DNA of 58,587 nt from Ligilactobacillus acidipiscis DSM 15836. GTDB lineage: Bacteria; Bacillota; Bacilli; Lactobacillales; Lactobacillaceae. This document shows positions 9,850-22,167 of this stretch, in pieces; position 1 is the stretch's first letter; each line of letters opens with the position of its first letter. The stretch spans positions 1-58,587 of the forward strand of contig NZ_AZFI01000001.1 of assembly GCF_001435755.1 (NCBI RefSeq), read 5' to 3'. The notes beneath the pieces are model-generated. The model was not told the origin of the DNA. It saw only the letters and a program-made list of their open reading frames with translations, and made no database searches. The translations under genes were made by a program, and so were the position numbers.

Positions 9850-10155
9850 CTAAGTCGACAGTAACTCAAGCATTTTACGACCGAAGCCCCTATCAGTCAC
9901 AGCGATCACACTTCTTTTTTGTCCGATCGCATTACTAAGCTCAAGCTCGTTAAAAGCTTGAGATAAACTAACATTATAGCTACGGCACTTGTCATTAAAT
10001 CTTTTACGTGTATTTTCGGCACAGTCACTTGCTACAAAAACTACAGTGACCTTTTGTGCGCGCACTTGTTTTAGAACCTTGTCTGTTCCCGTGGTAATTT
10101 TTCTAGCTCGTTGTGCGAGACCCAGCAGATTCAAAACTTTTTGTTTATTTTCCAT
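9850..10155 (-). CDS. ylxQ: L7Ae/L30e-family RNA-binding protein YlxQ
   Basis: A 101-residue protein of the ribosomal L7Ae/L30e/Gadd45 fold, expected to bind kink-turn-like RNA; its exact role is not settled. It starts MENKQKVLNLLGLAQRARK and carries the family's TDKVLKQVRAQKVTVVFVASDCAENT segment. The start ATG overlaps the end of ylxR by 11 bases, implying translational coupling; the longer reading from 10200 would run well into ylxR and begins with non-conserved residues. It lies in the rimP-nusA-ylxR-ylxQ-infB operon. Confidence 0.9.
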   Translation of the reverse strand: MENKQKVLNLLGLAQRARKITTGTDKVLKQVRAQKVTVVFVASDCAENTRKRFNDKCRSYNVSLSQAFNELELSNAIGQKRSVIAVTDRGFGRKMLELLST

Positions 10156-10441
10156 CGCCAAATAATTCCATCCGTGCAACCTGATGATCAACGTAGGCAA
10201 TTAATTCTTCATAAAATGAAGGATCGATTTTAATGCCAAAGGTCTTATCAAAAGTTTTGTCTTCACGTGCTTTTTTCGCAATAGCTACATCTAAACGAAT
10301 ATACGCACCACGGCCCTGTTTTTTTCCAGTCGGGTCGATACTAACTTCATTTTCTTTGTTCTTAACGACTCGGACTAATTCTTTTTTAGGAAACATTTCG
10401 CCAGACACAATATCCTTACGCATTGGAATTTTTTTTGCCAT
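10145..10441 (-). CDS. ylxR: YlxR/RnpM family protein (DUF448)
   Basis: Small (98 residues) RNA-binding protein; homologues are reported to modulate RNase P, hence the newer name RnpM. The sequence shows MRKDIVSGEMFPKKELVRVV followed by the conserved GRGAYI motif. The ATG follows TAGGAGGTGGCCTACA. It is placed directly after nusA and overlaps ylxQ, the conserved Firmicutes arrangement. Confidence 0.93.
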   Translation of the reverse strand: MAKKIPMRKDIVSGEMFPKKELVRVVKNKENEVSIDPTGKKQGRGAYIRLDVAIAKKAREDKTFDKTFGIKIDPSFYEELIAYVDHQVARMELFGDGK

Positions 10442-10459
10442 TGTAGGCCACCTCCTAAA

Positions 10460-11653
10460 CTAATTATCAGAATCCGGATTGGCATCGTTTGTTTCAGCAG
10501 AAGCTTCTATTGAAATTTCCTTGCCATCGTCTTCAACTTGTGTTTGTGTATCACTTTCTTGTTCTGGTGTATCATCTTGTACAGCAAACTCAGCGGATAC
10601 TTTCTGCTCATCAAGTTCTTGCATATCAGATTCAGATTTAATATCGATCTTATAGCCGGTTAATCTTGCAGCCAAACGAACATTTTGTCCACGTTTGCCG
10701 ATTGCCAAAGAAAGTTGATCATTTGGCACAACAACAGTACATACGTGCTCATTTTCAGGGTCAAAGCGGACTTCCAAAACATCTGCGGGATTCAAAGCAT
10801 TAGAAATAAAGTCTGCCGGTTCCTCTTCCCACTGGACGATGTCCATATTCTCGCCTTTAAGTTCATTAACGATCGTTTGGATCCGTTCCCCCCGCGGGCC
10901 AACACAAGTTCCGACTGGATCAACGTTTTCATTGTTGGAACGCACGGCTACTTTAGCTCGGTCACCTGCTTCTCGCGCAATTGAAACAATTTCAACAGTT
11001 CCATCATAAATCTCAGGGATCTCCTGCTCAAATAATCGCTTCAAAAGATCCGGATGTGAACGGCTAACAAACACTTGTGGTCCCTTGGAAGAATTTTCAA
11101 CTTTGTAAATGTAAACCTTGATTCGATCATGGGAATTGTACTCTTCACCTTCGATTTGATCTTGACGCGATAACAAAGCTTCGACCTTACCCAAGTTAAC
11201 ATAAATATAACGATTATCCCGCCGTTCAACTTCACCAGTTACAATTTCATTTTCATATTGAATGTACTGATTATAGATAATGTTATGTTCTTCTTCACGT
11301 ACTCTTTGCATGATCACTTGCTTAGCAGTTTGAGCTGCGATCCGTCCAAAATCTTTAGGTGTAACTTCAAAACGGATAGTGTCGCCAACTTCATAAGCTT
11401 TATTCAAATCAAGAGCATCTTTTAAACTAACTTCCAAACGAGAATCAAAGACTTCATTTACGACTTCCTTGACTGCATAGACATGGATGTTGCCCTTAGC
11501 TTTATCAAATTCAACTTCTACATTCTGAGCCTGCCCATAATTACGTTTATAAGCAGAAACCAATGCATTTTCTAACGCTTCGATCACAATTTCTTTTTTG
11601 ACGCCCTTTTCAGTTTCTAAAGAATCTAAGGCTTCAAGTAATTCCTTGCTCAT
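10460..11653 (-). CDS. nusA: Transcription termination/antitermination factor NusA
   Basis: RNA polymerase-associated factor that controls pausing, termination and antitermination. The 397 residues show an N-terminal polymerase-binding domain (1 to about 125), an S1 domain (about 135-200) and two KH domains (about 200-345, with VGTCVGPRGERI and LSLAIGKRGQNVRLA). The last 45 residues are an acidic Glu/Asp/Thr-rich tail, longer than in Bacillus NusA. The ATG follows AAGGAGTAAAATAAA. It lies 28 bp after rimP. Confidence 0.97.
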   Translation of the reverse strand: MSKELLEALDSLETEKGVKKEIVIEALENALVSAYKRNYGQAQNVEVEFDKAKGNIHVYAVKEVVNEVFDSRLEVSLKDALDLNKAYEVGDTIRFEVTPKDFGRIAAQTAKQVIMQRVREEEHNIIYNQYIQYENEIVTGEVERRDNRYIYVNLGKVEALLSRQDQIEGEEYNSHDRIKVYIYKVENSSKGPQVFVSRSHPDLLKRLFEQEIPEIYDGTVEIVSIAREAGDRAKVAVRSNNENVDPVGTCVGPRGERIQTIVNELKGENMDIVQWEEEPADFISNALNPADVLEVRFDPENEHVCTVVVPNDQLSLAIGKRGQNVRLAARLTGYKIDIKSESDMQELDEQKVSAEFAVQDDTPEQESDTQTQVEDDGKEISIEASAETNDANPDSDN

Positions 11654-11681
11654 TTTATTTTACTCCTTGTTTTAAACTTTA

Positions 11682-12161
11682 CTAAAATTCGATTGCTAAG
11701 CGCGCTTTGGCAACTTTTTTGCGTGGAATAACAACTTCCTTTGTCCGAGTTTTATCACGATATTCTATCGTTAACTCGTCAGCTGTCAAGTTGACCAAAT
11801 GCCCTTCATATTGCTTATTGCCAGCGACCTTTTCATACAAAGTTACGAAAATATTCGCTTGCTTTTCAGCAGCTTTTTCAAAATCTTTGTCTTTTTTTAA
11901 AGGACGCTCTGCCCCAGGAGAAGAAACCTCCAAGTAGTAAGCTTGTTGAATCGGATCTGGGTCGCAAGCATCCAACTTTTCACCAAGTTCATCACTGACC
12001 AATGCACATTCATCGATCGTGATACCACCTTCTTTATCAATAAAGACCCGTAAATACCAATTCTGACCTTCCTTAACAAATTCAACATCAACTAATTCAA
12101 AATGATATTTTCCCAAGATAGGTGTTACTAAATCTGATACCGTTTCAACGACACTGCTCAC
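11682..12161 (-). CDS. rimP: Ribosome maturation factor RimP
   Basis: Needed for 30S subunit maturation. The 159-residue protein begins [18 protein letters not shown] and contains the family core [20 protein letters not shown], then [14 protein letters not shown], with a C-terminal SH3-like domain. The start codon is GTG, six bases after AAGGAGGACAAGGC. It is the first gene of the rimP-nusA-ylxR-ylxQ-infB-rbfA operon, behind its own promoter and a terminator-like leader. Confidence 0.95.
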   Translation of the reverse strand: MSSVVETVSDLVTPILGKYHFELVDVEFVKEGQNWYLRVFIDKEGGITIDECALVSDELGEKLDACDPDPIQQAYYLEVSSPGAERPLKKDKDFEKAAEKQANIFVTLYEKVAGNKQYEGHLVNLTADELTIEYRDKTRTKEVVIPRKKVAKARLAIEF

Positions 12162-12220
12162 GCCTTGTCCTCCTTGTCAATAAAATTTTATGATAAAATA
12201 ATCTTTCTCTGATCGTTTCC

Positions 12221-12250
12221 AATAAAAAGAGTGAGCATTTCTGCCCACTC
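12221..12250 (-). terminator. Terminator-like leader hairpin before rimP
   Basis: On the minus strand GAGUGGGC-AGAAAU-GCUCACUC (8-bp stem, one G-U pair) is followed by UUUUUAUU. It lies downstream of the candidate rimP promoter (12278-12306) and about 60 bp upstream of the rimP start, so it is within the leader of the operon and would act as an attenuator as well as ending polC transcripts. Confidence 0.8.
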
Positions 12251-12277
12251 ATTACGAGTTATCAAGTTACTGTTTAA

Positions 12278-12306
12278 ATCTTAGCATAGTCCCCTAAAAA
12301 AAGCAA
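12278..12306 (-). promoter_or_regulatory. Candidate promoter of the rimP-nusA-infB operon
   Basis: On the minus strand TTGCTT, 17 bp, TAAGAT. It sits in the polC-rimP gap upstream of the leader hairpin. The match is good but not perfect. Confidence 0.6.
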
Positions 12307-12351
12307 GTCAATCAGCTTTATGACACCATTACAGCCGCTGATCTCTCAGTT

Positions 12352-15300
12352 TTAAAATAAATTATCAAACAAACTAAGCTGATTTTCGTCAGGGAGATCA
12401 TCTAAAACATGATTTTCAGTCATATATTCAATCAAAGTATTAGAAACTTTACCTCTTTTTGACAAATCTTCTTTAGATAGAAATTCTTGTTCTTCACGTG
12501 CAGCAACGATTTGTTTAGCAGCATTCAAGCCTAAACCTGGAATGGCTGAGAATGGTGCTAATAAAGTATCTCCGTCAATAATTAACCAGTCAGCTGCGTC
12601 GGAACGCTTGAGATCGACCATCTTAAACTTGAAGCCGCGTTCAAGCATTTCATTGGCTAATTCTAAGACTGTCAGCAAATTCTTTTCCTTAGTCGAAGCA
12701 TCATTACCCTTGGAATTGATTTCGGACATCGCTGCTTTAACAGATTCTTTACCATGTACCATTGAGACCAGGTCAAAGTCATCCGCACGAACAGAAAAAT
12801 ATGCTGCATAATAAACCAATGGGAAATAAACTTTAAAGTAGGCGATCCGCAACGCCATCAAAACGTAGGCAGCCGCATGGGCTTTCGGGAACATGTACTT
12901 GATTTTTAAACAAGCCCCAATATACCATTCAGGAACTTCAGCTTCACGCATTTTAGCTTGCCATTCGTCAGGGATCCCACGCCCTTTTCTAACATGTTCC
13001 ATGATCTTAAACGCCAGATCAGATTCAACACCCATGTGGATCAGATCCATCATAATATCATCACGACAACCAATAACTTCTGGCATGGTGACGGTTTTAT
13101 TTTTGATCAATTCTTCAGCATTTCCTAACCAAACATCAGTCCCGTGTGAAAGACCCGATATTTTTAATAGTTCGGCAAAAGTTTTTGGGTGTGTTTGATC
13201 CAACATACCCCGAACAAAACGTGTTCCAAATTCAGGGATCCCTAAAGTACCAGTTTTAGACTGGATCTGGTCTTCAGTTACTCCTAAAATATCTGTACCT
13301 GAAAACAAGGCCATGACTCCAGGATCATCCGTCGGTATCGATTTTGGTTCGATCCCAGAAAGATCTTGCAGCATTCTGATCATTGTCGGATCATCATGAC
13401 CTAAAATATCCAGTTTCAAAATATTATCGTGAATCGAATGGAAATCAAAGTGAGTTGTTTTCCATGTAGCACTGGTATCGTCAGCTGGATATTGAATCGG
13501 GGTAAAATCGTAAATATCCATGTAATCAGGCACAACCAAGATACCAGCCGGATGTTGTCCGGTCGTTCGTTTAACACCGGTAGCCCCTTTAGCTAAACGA
13601 TCGACTTCTGCGCTACGAATGTTTTGTTCAGTATCACGTTCATATGCTTTAACGTAACCATAAGCCGTTTTATCCGCAACCGTACCAATAGTCCCGGCAC
13701 GATAAACATTCTTTTCACCAAACAAGACCTTTGTATAGTTATGCGCGATCGACTGATAGTCGCCAGAAAAGTTCAGATCAATATCAGGGACCTTATTTCC
13801 CTTAAAACCTAAGAATGTCTCAAAGGGGATGTCTTGGCCGTCTTTGACCAAGTGGGTTTTGCACTCAGGACAATCTTTGTCAGGTAAATCAAACCCTGAC
13901 CCATATTCACCGTTTGTAAAAAACTGATTCCATTGGCAGTTAGGACAGCGATAATGCGGCGGTAAAGGATTAACCTCGGTGATTCCTGACATCGTAGCAA
14001 CTAGGCTGGAACCAACAGATCCCCGAGAACCAACCAAATAACCATCTTTATTAGATTTATAAACTAATTTTTGAGAAATCAAGTAAATCACAGAAAAACC
14101 ATTACCAATAATCGATTTTAATTCCTTAGCCAAACGATCTTCGACGACCTCTGGTAATTTATTTCCATACAACTCATGAGCCTTATTCATAGTCAAATTT
14201 TTTATATCATCTTCAGCGCCTGGCATTTTAGGTGTGTACAGCTTGTCTTTCACAGGTGAGATCTCATCACACATCTCTGCGATCTGTGTGGGAGAATCCA
14301 CGACAACTTCCTCGGCTGTTTCTTCACCTAAAAAGGCAAATTCATCCAGCATTTCATCAGTAGTACGAAAATGGGCATCAGGGAGCTGACGTAATCTGTT
14401 CAGCGGATTAGCACCACTTTGTGAGTGGATCAAGATCTTACGGTAAATCGCATCTTCTTTATTCATATAGTGGACGTCACCAGTTGCTGCTACAGGGATT
14501 TTTAATTCATGAGCTAGCTGGATCATATTTTTAATAATTTCTTCCAAATTAGCTGTATCTTTGACTAGTTCCTGTTCGAGTAAAGGGGCGTATAGCGGTT
14601 TAGGCTGAATTTCAAGGTAATCATAGTAGCGTGCTTTTTCCTTAGCAGTTTCATAACCCTTTTGCATCATAGCAGTGAAAACTTCTCCATTTGCACATGC
14701 TGATCCGACCAACAACCCTTCCCGATACTTATTTAAAATTGACCGAGGTATTCTGGGAACTCGATAGAAATAATCTGTCATTCCCGCAGATACAGCTTTA
14801 AACAGATTCTTTAAGCCGTCCTGAGTTTGAGCCAATATGACTGCATGAAAGGGATGTTCATGCTTATAGGCATCATTTTCACCAGCATGATCATTCAGTT
14901 GATCATGATACTCAACTCCAAACTTCTCAACTGCGTCTTTAAGCATCGCAAAGTAAATAAATCCTGTCGCTTGTGCATCATAAATCGCACGGTGGTGATG
15001 TTCAAGGTTAACATTCAATTTTTTGGCCAGATTGTTTAGCTGAAATCTCTTCATTTCCGGGTACAAAACCCTCGCAAATGGCAAAGTGTCGATCCAAGGC
15101 TCCGAAATTTCTGCCAAATTATGACGTGCATACCCAGTATTCATGAAATCTACATCAAAAGTTGCGTTATGTCCGACAATAATGGTGCCTTTACAAAATT
15201 CTTGGAACATTTTGAAAACTTCTTCTTCGCTCTTTGAGCCTTTAACCATGTCATCGGTAATACTAGTTAAATTGATCGTAGTCTGCGACAAAGGATGACC

Positions 15301-16704
15301 AGGATCGATAAATTGCTCAAAAGTATCGATCACATTACCATCTTTCATTTTAACAGCCGCCAACTCAATAACTTTATCATAGCGAGCTGATAAACCTGTA
15401 GTTTCAGTATCAAAGACAACATATGTGGCATCTTTAAGTAAAACATGCTGGTCGTTATAAGCGATGGGTGTCCCGTCATCGACCACGTTAGCTTCAACAC
15501 CATATAAAATCTTGACCCCATTTTGTTCGCCGGCACTATGAGCTTCAGGGAAGGCCTGCAGTGTTCCATGGTCGGTCACCGCGATTGCTTTTTGTCCCCA
15601 GTCGGCAGCTTGTTTGACATAACTAGAAATGCTATTAGTGGCATCCATCGCACTCATATTTGTATGCAGATGTAATTCGACTCTTTTTTTATCAGTTGGC
15701 GCCAGATCTTGACGTTTGGGGTGAGAAACAGAGTTTAAGTCATAAGCATTCACGACCAGATCGTGCATATAAGTATCTTCCTGTACACTGCCACGAACTT
15801 TGATCCAGCTGCCTTCTTCGATCGCAGCAAACATCGCTTCATCATTTTCATCACGCGAAAACTTCTTTACAACAAACGAAGAACTATAATCTGTGATTTT
15901 TAAGATCAATAATTGTCTTTCAGACCGTAAGACACGTACCTCCTTATCGAAGACATAGCCTTGAATTACAACTGAACGCTCTTCTTCCGTGATGTCGACC
16001 ATTTGGCGCGGTTCAATATCACTTGAGATTTTCTTACCCAGTTGAATTGGACCATCGATCTGAGGAAGTTCTTTTTTATTCTTACGAGCCTCTTTTTGTT
16101 GATTTTGTTTCTGGATCGCTTGAATAGCCTTTTGTGCAAGTTCTGCATCACTTTTAGCCTTTTTTTCCTTGTGTTCGTCTATTTTATCCTGGGAGGCAGA
16201 TTCATCCACTAAAGTCGTAATATTTTGCGGCGGAAAACCAACCTTACGATAGGTATCTTCTATCGGACCTAAAGCCTGATTAACTAAAAAATCCTTGATT
16301 ATTTCATTATCTGCAAGTAACATGACACGTCCATCCTGCAAATAAGGCACTTTTCCCTCACATAGACTTTGTGTCAAGTTAGACCGCAAACCGCTATTAG
16401 CGATAACCCACTGCCAATAATCGCCTAACTTTCGATTCGTTACTTCAGGAGCCGTCGCATTAATTGCGATCGTTGTTTGTGCTATTCCTTGAAAAGCAGA
16501 ACTTAAATGTTGTTGCAACTGAATAAATAATTGAAATGGCAAAATATCAGTTAAATTTATTATAAAATCCCAGCGCTTAGACACTTGATGAACTTCAACA
16601 CGAGAAATACTGCCATTTTCAAAATAGCCTGTGTCTTCTGGCTGCAACTGCAGATCGATCTGCTGCAATAACTTAGTCAGCATCTCTTTTTTACTTAATT
16701 CCAA
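12352..16704 (-). CDS. polC: DNA polymerase III PolC-type alpha subunit
   Basis: Main replicative polymerase of low-GC Gram-positives. The 1450 residues show the PolC order: an N-terminal domain, an OB-fold region (about 230-320), a PHP domain starting at [15 protein letters not shown] (about 343), an inserted DEDD proofreading exonuclease beginning [18 protein letters not shown] (about 432), a zinc knuckle (CPNCQW / CPECKTH), the catalytic [11 protein letters not shown] and helix-hairpin-helix parts. I choose a TTG start ([15 protein letters not shown]), six bases after AGAGGGGAG; it aligns with usual PolC N-termini, while the upstream ATG at 16737 has no ribosome site. It follows proS, as in the uppS-cdsA-rseP-proS-polC cluster. 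Confidence 0.97.
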   Translation of the reverse strand: MELSKKEMLTKLLQQIDLQLQPEDTGYFENGSISRVEVHQVSKRWDFIINLTDILPFQLFIQLQQHLSSAFQGIAQTTIAINATAPEVTNRKLGDYWQWVIANSGLRSNLTQSLCEGKVPYLQDGRVMLLADNEIIKDFLVNQALGPIEDTYRKVGFPPQNITTLVDESASQDKIDEHKEKKAKSDAELAQKAIQAIQKQNQQKEARKNKKELPQIDGPIQLGKKISSDIEPRQMVDITEEERSVVIQGYVFDKEVRVLRSERQLLILKITDYSSSFVVKKFSRDENDEAMFAAIEEGSWIKVRGSVQEDTYMHDLVVNAYDLNSVSHPKRQDLAPTDKKRVELHLHTNMSAMDATNSISSYVKQAADWGQKAIAVTDHGTLQAFPEAHSAGEQNGVKILYGVEANVVDDGTPIAYNDQHVLLKDATYVVFDTETTGLSARYDKVIELAAVKMKDGNVIDTFEQFIDPGHPLSQTTINLTSITDDMVKGSKSEEEVFKMFQEFCKGTIIVGHNATFDVDFMNTGYARHNLAEISEPWIDTLPFARVLYPEMKRFQLNNLAKKLNVNLEHHHRAIYDAQATGFIYFAMLKDAVEKFGVEYHDQLNDHAGENDAYKHEHPFHAVILAQTQDGLKNLFKAVSAGMTDYFYRVPRIPRSILNKYREGLLVGSACANGEVFTAMMQKGYETAKEKARYYDYLEIQPKPLYAPLLEQELVKDTANLEEIIKNMIQLAHELKIPVAATGDVHYMNKEDAIYRKILIHSQSGANPLNRLRQLPDAHFRTTDEMLDEFAFLGEETAEEVVVDSPTQIAEMCDEISPVKDKLYTPKMPGAEDDIKNLTMNKAHELYGNKLPEVVEDRLAKELKSIIGNGFSVIYLISQKLVYKSNKDGYLVGSRGSVGSSLVATMSGITEVNPLPPHYRCPNCQWNQFFTNGEYGSGFDLPDKDCPECKTHLVKDGQDIPFETFLGFKGNKVPDIDLNFSGDYQSIAHNYTKVLFGEKNVYRAGTIGTVADKTAYGYVKAYERDTEQNIRSAEVDRLAKGATGVKRTTGQHPAGILVVPDYMDIYDFTPIQYPADDTSATWKTTHFDFHSIHDNILKLDILGHDDPTMIRMLQDLSGIEPKSIPTDDPGVMALFSGTDILGVTEDQIQSKTGTLGIPEFGTRFVRGMLDQTHPKTFAELLKISGLSHGTDVWLGNAEELIKNKTVTMPEVIGCRDDIMMDLIHMGVESDLAFKIMEHVRKGRGIPDEWQAKMREAEVPEWYIGACLKIKYMFPKAHAAAYVLMALRIAYFKVYFPLVYYAAYFSVRADDFDLVSMVHGKESVKAAMSEINSKGNDASTKEKNLLTVLELANEMLERGFKFKMVDLKRSDAADWLIIDGDTLLAPFSAIPGLGLNAAKQIVAAREEQEFLSKEDLSKRGKVSNTLIEYMTENHVLDDLPDENQLSLFDNLF

Positions 16705-16776
16705 ATTTGCTCCCCTCTCTCCTAGATTTTGTTCCATTACTTATTTACGGATACTGTTTCATCTTCTATAGATAAA

Positions 16777-16810
16777 GACAGCCGAAACATTAAACGCGTT
16801 TCGGCCTGTC
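16777..16810 (-). terminator. Hairpin between proS and polC
   Basis: On the minus strand GACAG-G-CCGAAAC pairs with GUUUCGG-CUGUC across a short loop, followed by UUUAUCU. The U-tract is poor, so it is at most a partial terminator, or an mRNA-stabilising 3' end for proS. Confidence 0.55.
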
Positions 16811-16815
16811 AATTT

Positions 16816-18531
<1,716 letters not shown>

Positions 18532-18567
18532 CTAACTTTCTCCTCTCAGTTCTCAAACAAATAATAC

Positions 18568-19839
18568 CTAGAAAAAATATCGTTGAATATCATTCCAAGT
18601 GACTAATATCATTAAAAGCATCATAAACCCAAAACCAATCAATGTGATCAAGGTTTCTTTACTTGGATCAAGTGGTTTACCGCGAATTGCTTCAATAATA
18701 TTCAGTAATAGTTTACCACCATCTAACGCTGGGATCGGCAATAAATTTACGATCCCTAAATTGATCGATAAAAAGGCCAGCAGATTGATAACACTGATAA
18801 GCCCATATTTAGTTGCTTGTTGAGTGAACGAATACATTGCGACTGGCCCACCCAAATCATTCAGACTAAAACCGTGGAACATATTGACCAGCGCATCCCA
18901 AACGGCTTTCATCACAGAGTATGTCTGAGTGAAACCGTAAGTAATGATCCCCCCGAATGAATGATCAACTTTTTGACCGGCTTGGATCCCGATCATTCCT
19001 ACTTTTTGACCACCAGAATTTTGTGATTTAGGCGTCAAAGTAACTTGCTGTTTCTTATTATCACGATTTATGGTCAATTCTGTTTTCTTACCTGCTCTAC
19101 TTCCAATAGCAGTAGACAAAGAATCCCAAGAAGCCGTTTTTTTACCTTCAACGGCAACGATCTTATCACCCTTTTTTAGGCCTGCTTTTTGAGCCACAGA
19201 GTTTTCTTGCACAGCCCCAACTGTATTGATCGTTGTCACAGAACCACCTTGAATGCCAGCAATCAAAATAAAGGCCAAAATCGCTAAAAGAAAGTTATTC
19301 ACTGGACCAGCAATATTTGTTAGGATCCTCCTGATCAAACTTGCTGATTGATACTGAACATTACGTGGAGCAATTTGTACTTCCGTGCCATCTGTTTCAA
19401 TAATCATAGCGTTAGGCTTAACATTGAAGCGACGCAGCTTTTCTTCATCACCATTTTCGTATCCTTCGATATATAAATCATCGATCAGGTCCCATTCAGT
19501 CACTTCAATCGGCAAACCGTTCAATAAACTGACTTTATGGCTAGTATTAATTTTTTCAACCTCTTCATCTTGATCTAAAATCAAATTAACAGGCATCCCT
19601 TTTTGCAAGGTATCCTCATCATCTTCTAGACCGGCCATGCGGACATAACCACCCAAAGGCAAGATCCTGATCGTATAGGTCGTTCCATTTTTATGAGTAG
19701 CAAATAACTTGGGACCCATGCCAATAGAAAATTCACGGACTAAAATACCAGATTTTTTTGCAACTATAAAATGTCCAAATTCATGGGAAGTCACAATGAT
19801 CCCAAAAACAATTATAAAAGCGATGATCGTAATGAACAT
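18568..19839 (-). CDS. rseP: Site-2 intramembrane zinc metalloprotease RseP
   Basis: Membrane protease that cleaves anti-sigma factors, signal-peptide remnants or pheromone precursors inside the membrane. The active site HExxH is HEFGH (19-23) in the first membrane segment and the third ligand is in PIPALDGG (about 370). A single PDZ domain (about 205-275, VGAVQENSVAQKAGLKKGDKIV) lies between membrane helices, with a final hydrophobic helix at the C-terminus. At 423 residues it has normal length. It lies between cdsA and proS, as in many lactobacilli. The substrate cannot be read from the sequence. Confidence 0.95.
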   Translation of the reverse strand: MFITIIAFIIVFGIIVTSHEFGHFIVAKKSGILVREFSIGMGPKLFATHKNGTTYTIRILPLGGYVRMAGLEDDEDTLQKGMPVNLILDQDEEVEKINTSHKVSLLNGLPIEVTEWDLIDDLYIEGYENGDEEKLRRFNVKPNAMIIETDGTEVQIAPRNVQYQSASLIRRILTNIAGPVNNFLLAILAFILIAGIQGGSVTTINTVGAVQENSVAQKAGLKKGDKIVAVEGKKTASWDSLSTAIGSRAGKKTELTINRDNKKQQVTLTPKSQNSGGQKVGMIGIQAGQKVDHSFGGIITYGFTQTYSVMKAVWDALVNMFHGFSLNDLGGPVAMYSFTQQATKYGLISVINLLAFLSINLGIVNLLPIPALDGGKLLLNIIEAIRGKPLDPSKETLITLIGFGFMMLLMILVTWNDIQRYFF

Positions 19840-19875
19840 CTGCCACCATCCTTCCCACTGGGAAAATTTTATAAA

Positions 19876-20667
19876 TTACAGTAAACCGCAAAAATGCATC
19901 AATGGCAAAACAAACAAAATTGAGTCGAATCGATCCAAGATCCCGCCATGTCCAGGCAAAATTTTTCCTGAATCTTTAACATCAAAATAACGTTTATAGG
20001 CCGACTCTGCCAAATCACCAAATTGACCGGCAACAGACAGGATCAGTACCAATAACAACATGAGCGGTAAACTGTATGTAAAATGTGCTTGTAAAAAGAA
20101 AACATAAAGTCCAACAACAATAACTGTGGCGATAGTACCACCGATAGAACCTTCCCAGGTCTTGTTAGGACTAATATTTGGCGCCAATTTATGCTTGCCT
20201 ATCTTACGACCGATCATATATGCTCCACTATCTGTGATCCATACAATAAACAAAGCAAAGAAAATCATCCAAATACTGCTCTGTCTAGCACTCATCATAT
20301 AGTGAAAACCCAGACCAATGTAAATCGAACCGATCGTTAATGCACCTGCATCATCAAACGAAAATCTGTTTCGCGTAAAAACACTATTAAGCAGCAAAAA
20401 TAAAATCAAAAAGTATGCTAAATCAAAGTGTGTTACTTTTTCTGGGAGAAAACTCAGCCAAGCGTTAGGTACCAAGAATACGGCCGTTAAAAGATAAGAA
20501 ATGATGGCTTCAAAAGAAACCAACAGTTTCTTCCTCATCATCAGTAATTCCGAAGTTCCCACTAAACCCATAGCCACAACTAAAATATTAAACGCTGTTC
20601 CTCCCACAAAAATAAGCGGGATAAAAATAGCCAAAGCAATTACGGCTGTTATAACTCTTTGTTTCAT
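19876..20667 (-). CDS. cdsA: Phosphatidate cytidylyltransferase CdsA
   Basis: Integral membrane enzyme making CDP-diacylglycerol from phosphatidate and CTP, the branch point of phospholipid synthesis. The 263 residues form about seven or eight hydrophobic helices. The family signature is present near the C-terminus (SAYKRYFDVKDSGKILPGHGG), with the upstream NKTWEGSIGG motif. Its start overlaps the uppS stop by four bases (ATGA), so the two are translationally coupled. Confidence 0.96.
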   Translation of the reverse strand: MKQRVITAVIALAIFIPLIFVGGTAFNILVVAMGLVGTSELLMMRKKLLVSFEAIISYLLTAVFLVPNAWLSFLPEKVTHFDLAYFLILFLLLNSVFTRNRFSFDDAGALTIGSIYIGLGFHYMMSARQSSIWMIFFALFIVWITDSGAYMIGRKIGKHKLAPNISPNKTWEGSIGGTIATVIVVGLYVFFLQAHFTYSLPLMLLLVLILSVAGQFGDLAESAYKRYFDVKDSGKILPGHGGILDRFDSILFVLPLMHFCGLL

Positions 20668-21464
20668 TTACTCTCATTTTCTCCTTTTTGTGTTTTGATT
20701 CCGCCAAAGCGTCTGTCACGCTGCTGAAATACCACGATATCATGGTACAAATTTTCCGGTAGGTAATCTGGCCAATAAGTATCTGTAAACTCAAGTTCGC
20801 TATATGCGATCTGCCACAACAAGAAATTGGAGATCCTTTGTTCTCCGCTGGTCCGAATCAACAGATCCGGATCATTATAGGGTGTCAACTGACCAGTCAA
20901 TAGGTATTTAGCGAACAAGTCCTCATCGATCTGTTCAGTTGTAACTTTATCATTTTTAACATCTGTGGCAATATTCTTGACTGCAGCAATAATTTCAGTC
21001 CGAGAACCATAGTTTAAAGCAAAATTTAATATCATCCCATCACAATCTTTAGTTTGCTCAATCGCATTATTAACTGCTTCTTGTGTCTTTTTTGGTAATT
21101 GTTCTTCATCCCCCATAACATTCACTCGAACATTATGTTTGATCAGTTCAGGAACAAAGCGATCAAAGAATTTAACAGGCAGATCCATCAGAAAGTTCAC
21201 TTCATCTAAAGGACGTTTCCAATTTTCTGTTGAAAATGCATATAAAGTAAGAACTTTTACTCCTATTTTACTAGCCGCTTTAGTGATCGTTTCAACAACT
21301 TCCATACCTTGTTTATGCCCTGCAACTCGTGGCAAATGTCGCTGTTGCGCCCACCGTCCGTTGCCATCCATTATGATTGCAATATGTTTAGGGATCCTTT
21401 GAAGGTCCACTGCACTTTTTTCGCTCCGTTCCTGTGAATCTTTCTTTTTCTTATTACTGAACAA
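20664..21464 (-). CDS. uppS: Isoprenyl transferase, undecaprenyl diphosphate synthase UppS
   Basis: Cis-prenyltransferase making the C55 lipid carrier for peptidoglycan and wall polymers. It carries HIAIIMDGNGRWAQ with the catalytic Asp, the FSTENWKRP motif and RTSGEQRISNFLLWQ near the end. It has 266 residues. The best start is TTG (TTG TTC AGT), seven bases after AGGAGG; the upstream GTG at 21473 overlaps the Shine-Dalgarno and cannot be used well. It is the first gene of uppS-cdsA-rseP-proS-polC, behind a candidate promoter that overlaps the frr terminator. Confidence 0.96.
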   Translation of the reverse strand: MFSNKKKKDSQERSEKSAVDLQRIPKHIAIIMDGNGRWAQQRHLPRVAGHKQGMEVVETITKAASKIGVKVLTLYAFSTENWKRPLDEVNFLMDLPVKFFDRFVPELIKHNVRVNVMGDEEQLPKKTQEAVNNAIEQTKDCDGMILNFALNYGSRTEIIAAVKNIATDVKNDKVTTEQIDEDLFAKYLLTGQLTPYNDPDLLIRTSGEQRISNFLLWQIAYSELEFTDTYWPDYLPENLYHDIVVFQQRDRRFGGIKTQKGENESK

Positions 21465-21492
21465 AGGGTACACCTCCTGAGTATCAACAAAT

Positions 21493-21522
21493 ATTGTATC
21501 AAAAAAAACACAAGAGAGGCAA
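21493..21522 (-). promoter_or_regulatory. Candidate uppS promoter
   Basis: On the minus strand TTGCCT, 18 bp, TACAAT, located in the second arm and U-tract of the frr terminator. The overlap means terminator and promoter share sequence. Confidence 0.5.
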
Positions 21523-21578
21523 AAACTTTCAAGAAAATTAGGAAAATACTAATTATTCTAAAAATTTCTGCCTCTCTT
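21501..21578 (-). terminator. Intrinsic terminator after frr
   Basis: On the minus strand AAGAGAGGCA and UGCCUCUCUU pair around an AT-rich, partly self-complementary inner region, followed by a run of eight U's. It ends the pyrH-frr operon. Confidence 0.85.
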
Positions 21579-21600
21579 TTATGTTAGTTTATTTGAAGAT

Positions 21601-22164
21601 CTACCCTTCAAGTACTTCTTTTTCTTTGTCGTCAGCTAATGCTTCAAGGTTTTTGATCGATTCGTCGGTAACTTTTTGTGCCTGTTCTTCAAGAGCATGA
21701 AGCTCGTCCTCGTTTAAGTCACCATCTTTTTCAGACTTTTTGAGCTGTTCCATCATATCTCGCCGAATATTACGTACAGCAACTTTACCGTCTTCAGCCT
21801 TTGCCTTAACTTGTTTAGCTAACTCTTTACGACGTTCTTCAGTCAATTGAGGAATAACTAATCTAATCGCAGAACCGTCATTGGCTGGGGAAATTCCTAA
21901 ATCTGACGCAAGAATAGCCCGTTCAACTTCTTTTAAAGAAGATTTATCATAAGGCGTCACAAGCAAAACACGGGCCTCTGGAACGGTGATTTGTGCCATC
22001 TGATTTAACGGTGTATCAACTCCATAATATTCGACGTTGATCCGATTAAGCAGACTTGCATTAGCACGCCCTGCACGAATATTTCCTAACTCGCGCTGTA
22101 ATGCATCTTCAGATTTTGACATTTTAGCTTGAGCTTCTTTGATGATCGGATTACTAATTTTCAT
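21601..22164 (-). CDS. frr: Ribosome recycling factor
   Basis: Splits post-termination ribosomes together with EF-G. The 187-residue sequence has the RRF pattern: [17 protein letters not shown] near residue 25, the [13 protein letters not shown] segment, and [28 protein letters not shown]. The start follows GTGGAGGGAAAATAGATT. It lies three bases after pyrH (pyrH-frr operon, then a terminator). Confidence 0.97.
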   Translation of the reverse strand: MKISNPIIKEAQAKMSKSEDALQRELGNIRAGRANASLLNRINVEYYGVDTPLNQMAQITVPEARVLLVTPYDKSSLKEVERAILASDLGISPANDGSAIRLVIPQLTEERRKELAKQVKAKAEDGKVAVRNIRRDMMEQLKKSEKDGDLNEDELHALEEQAQKVTDESIKNLEALADDKEKEVLEG

Positions 22165-22167
22165 AAT

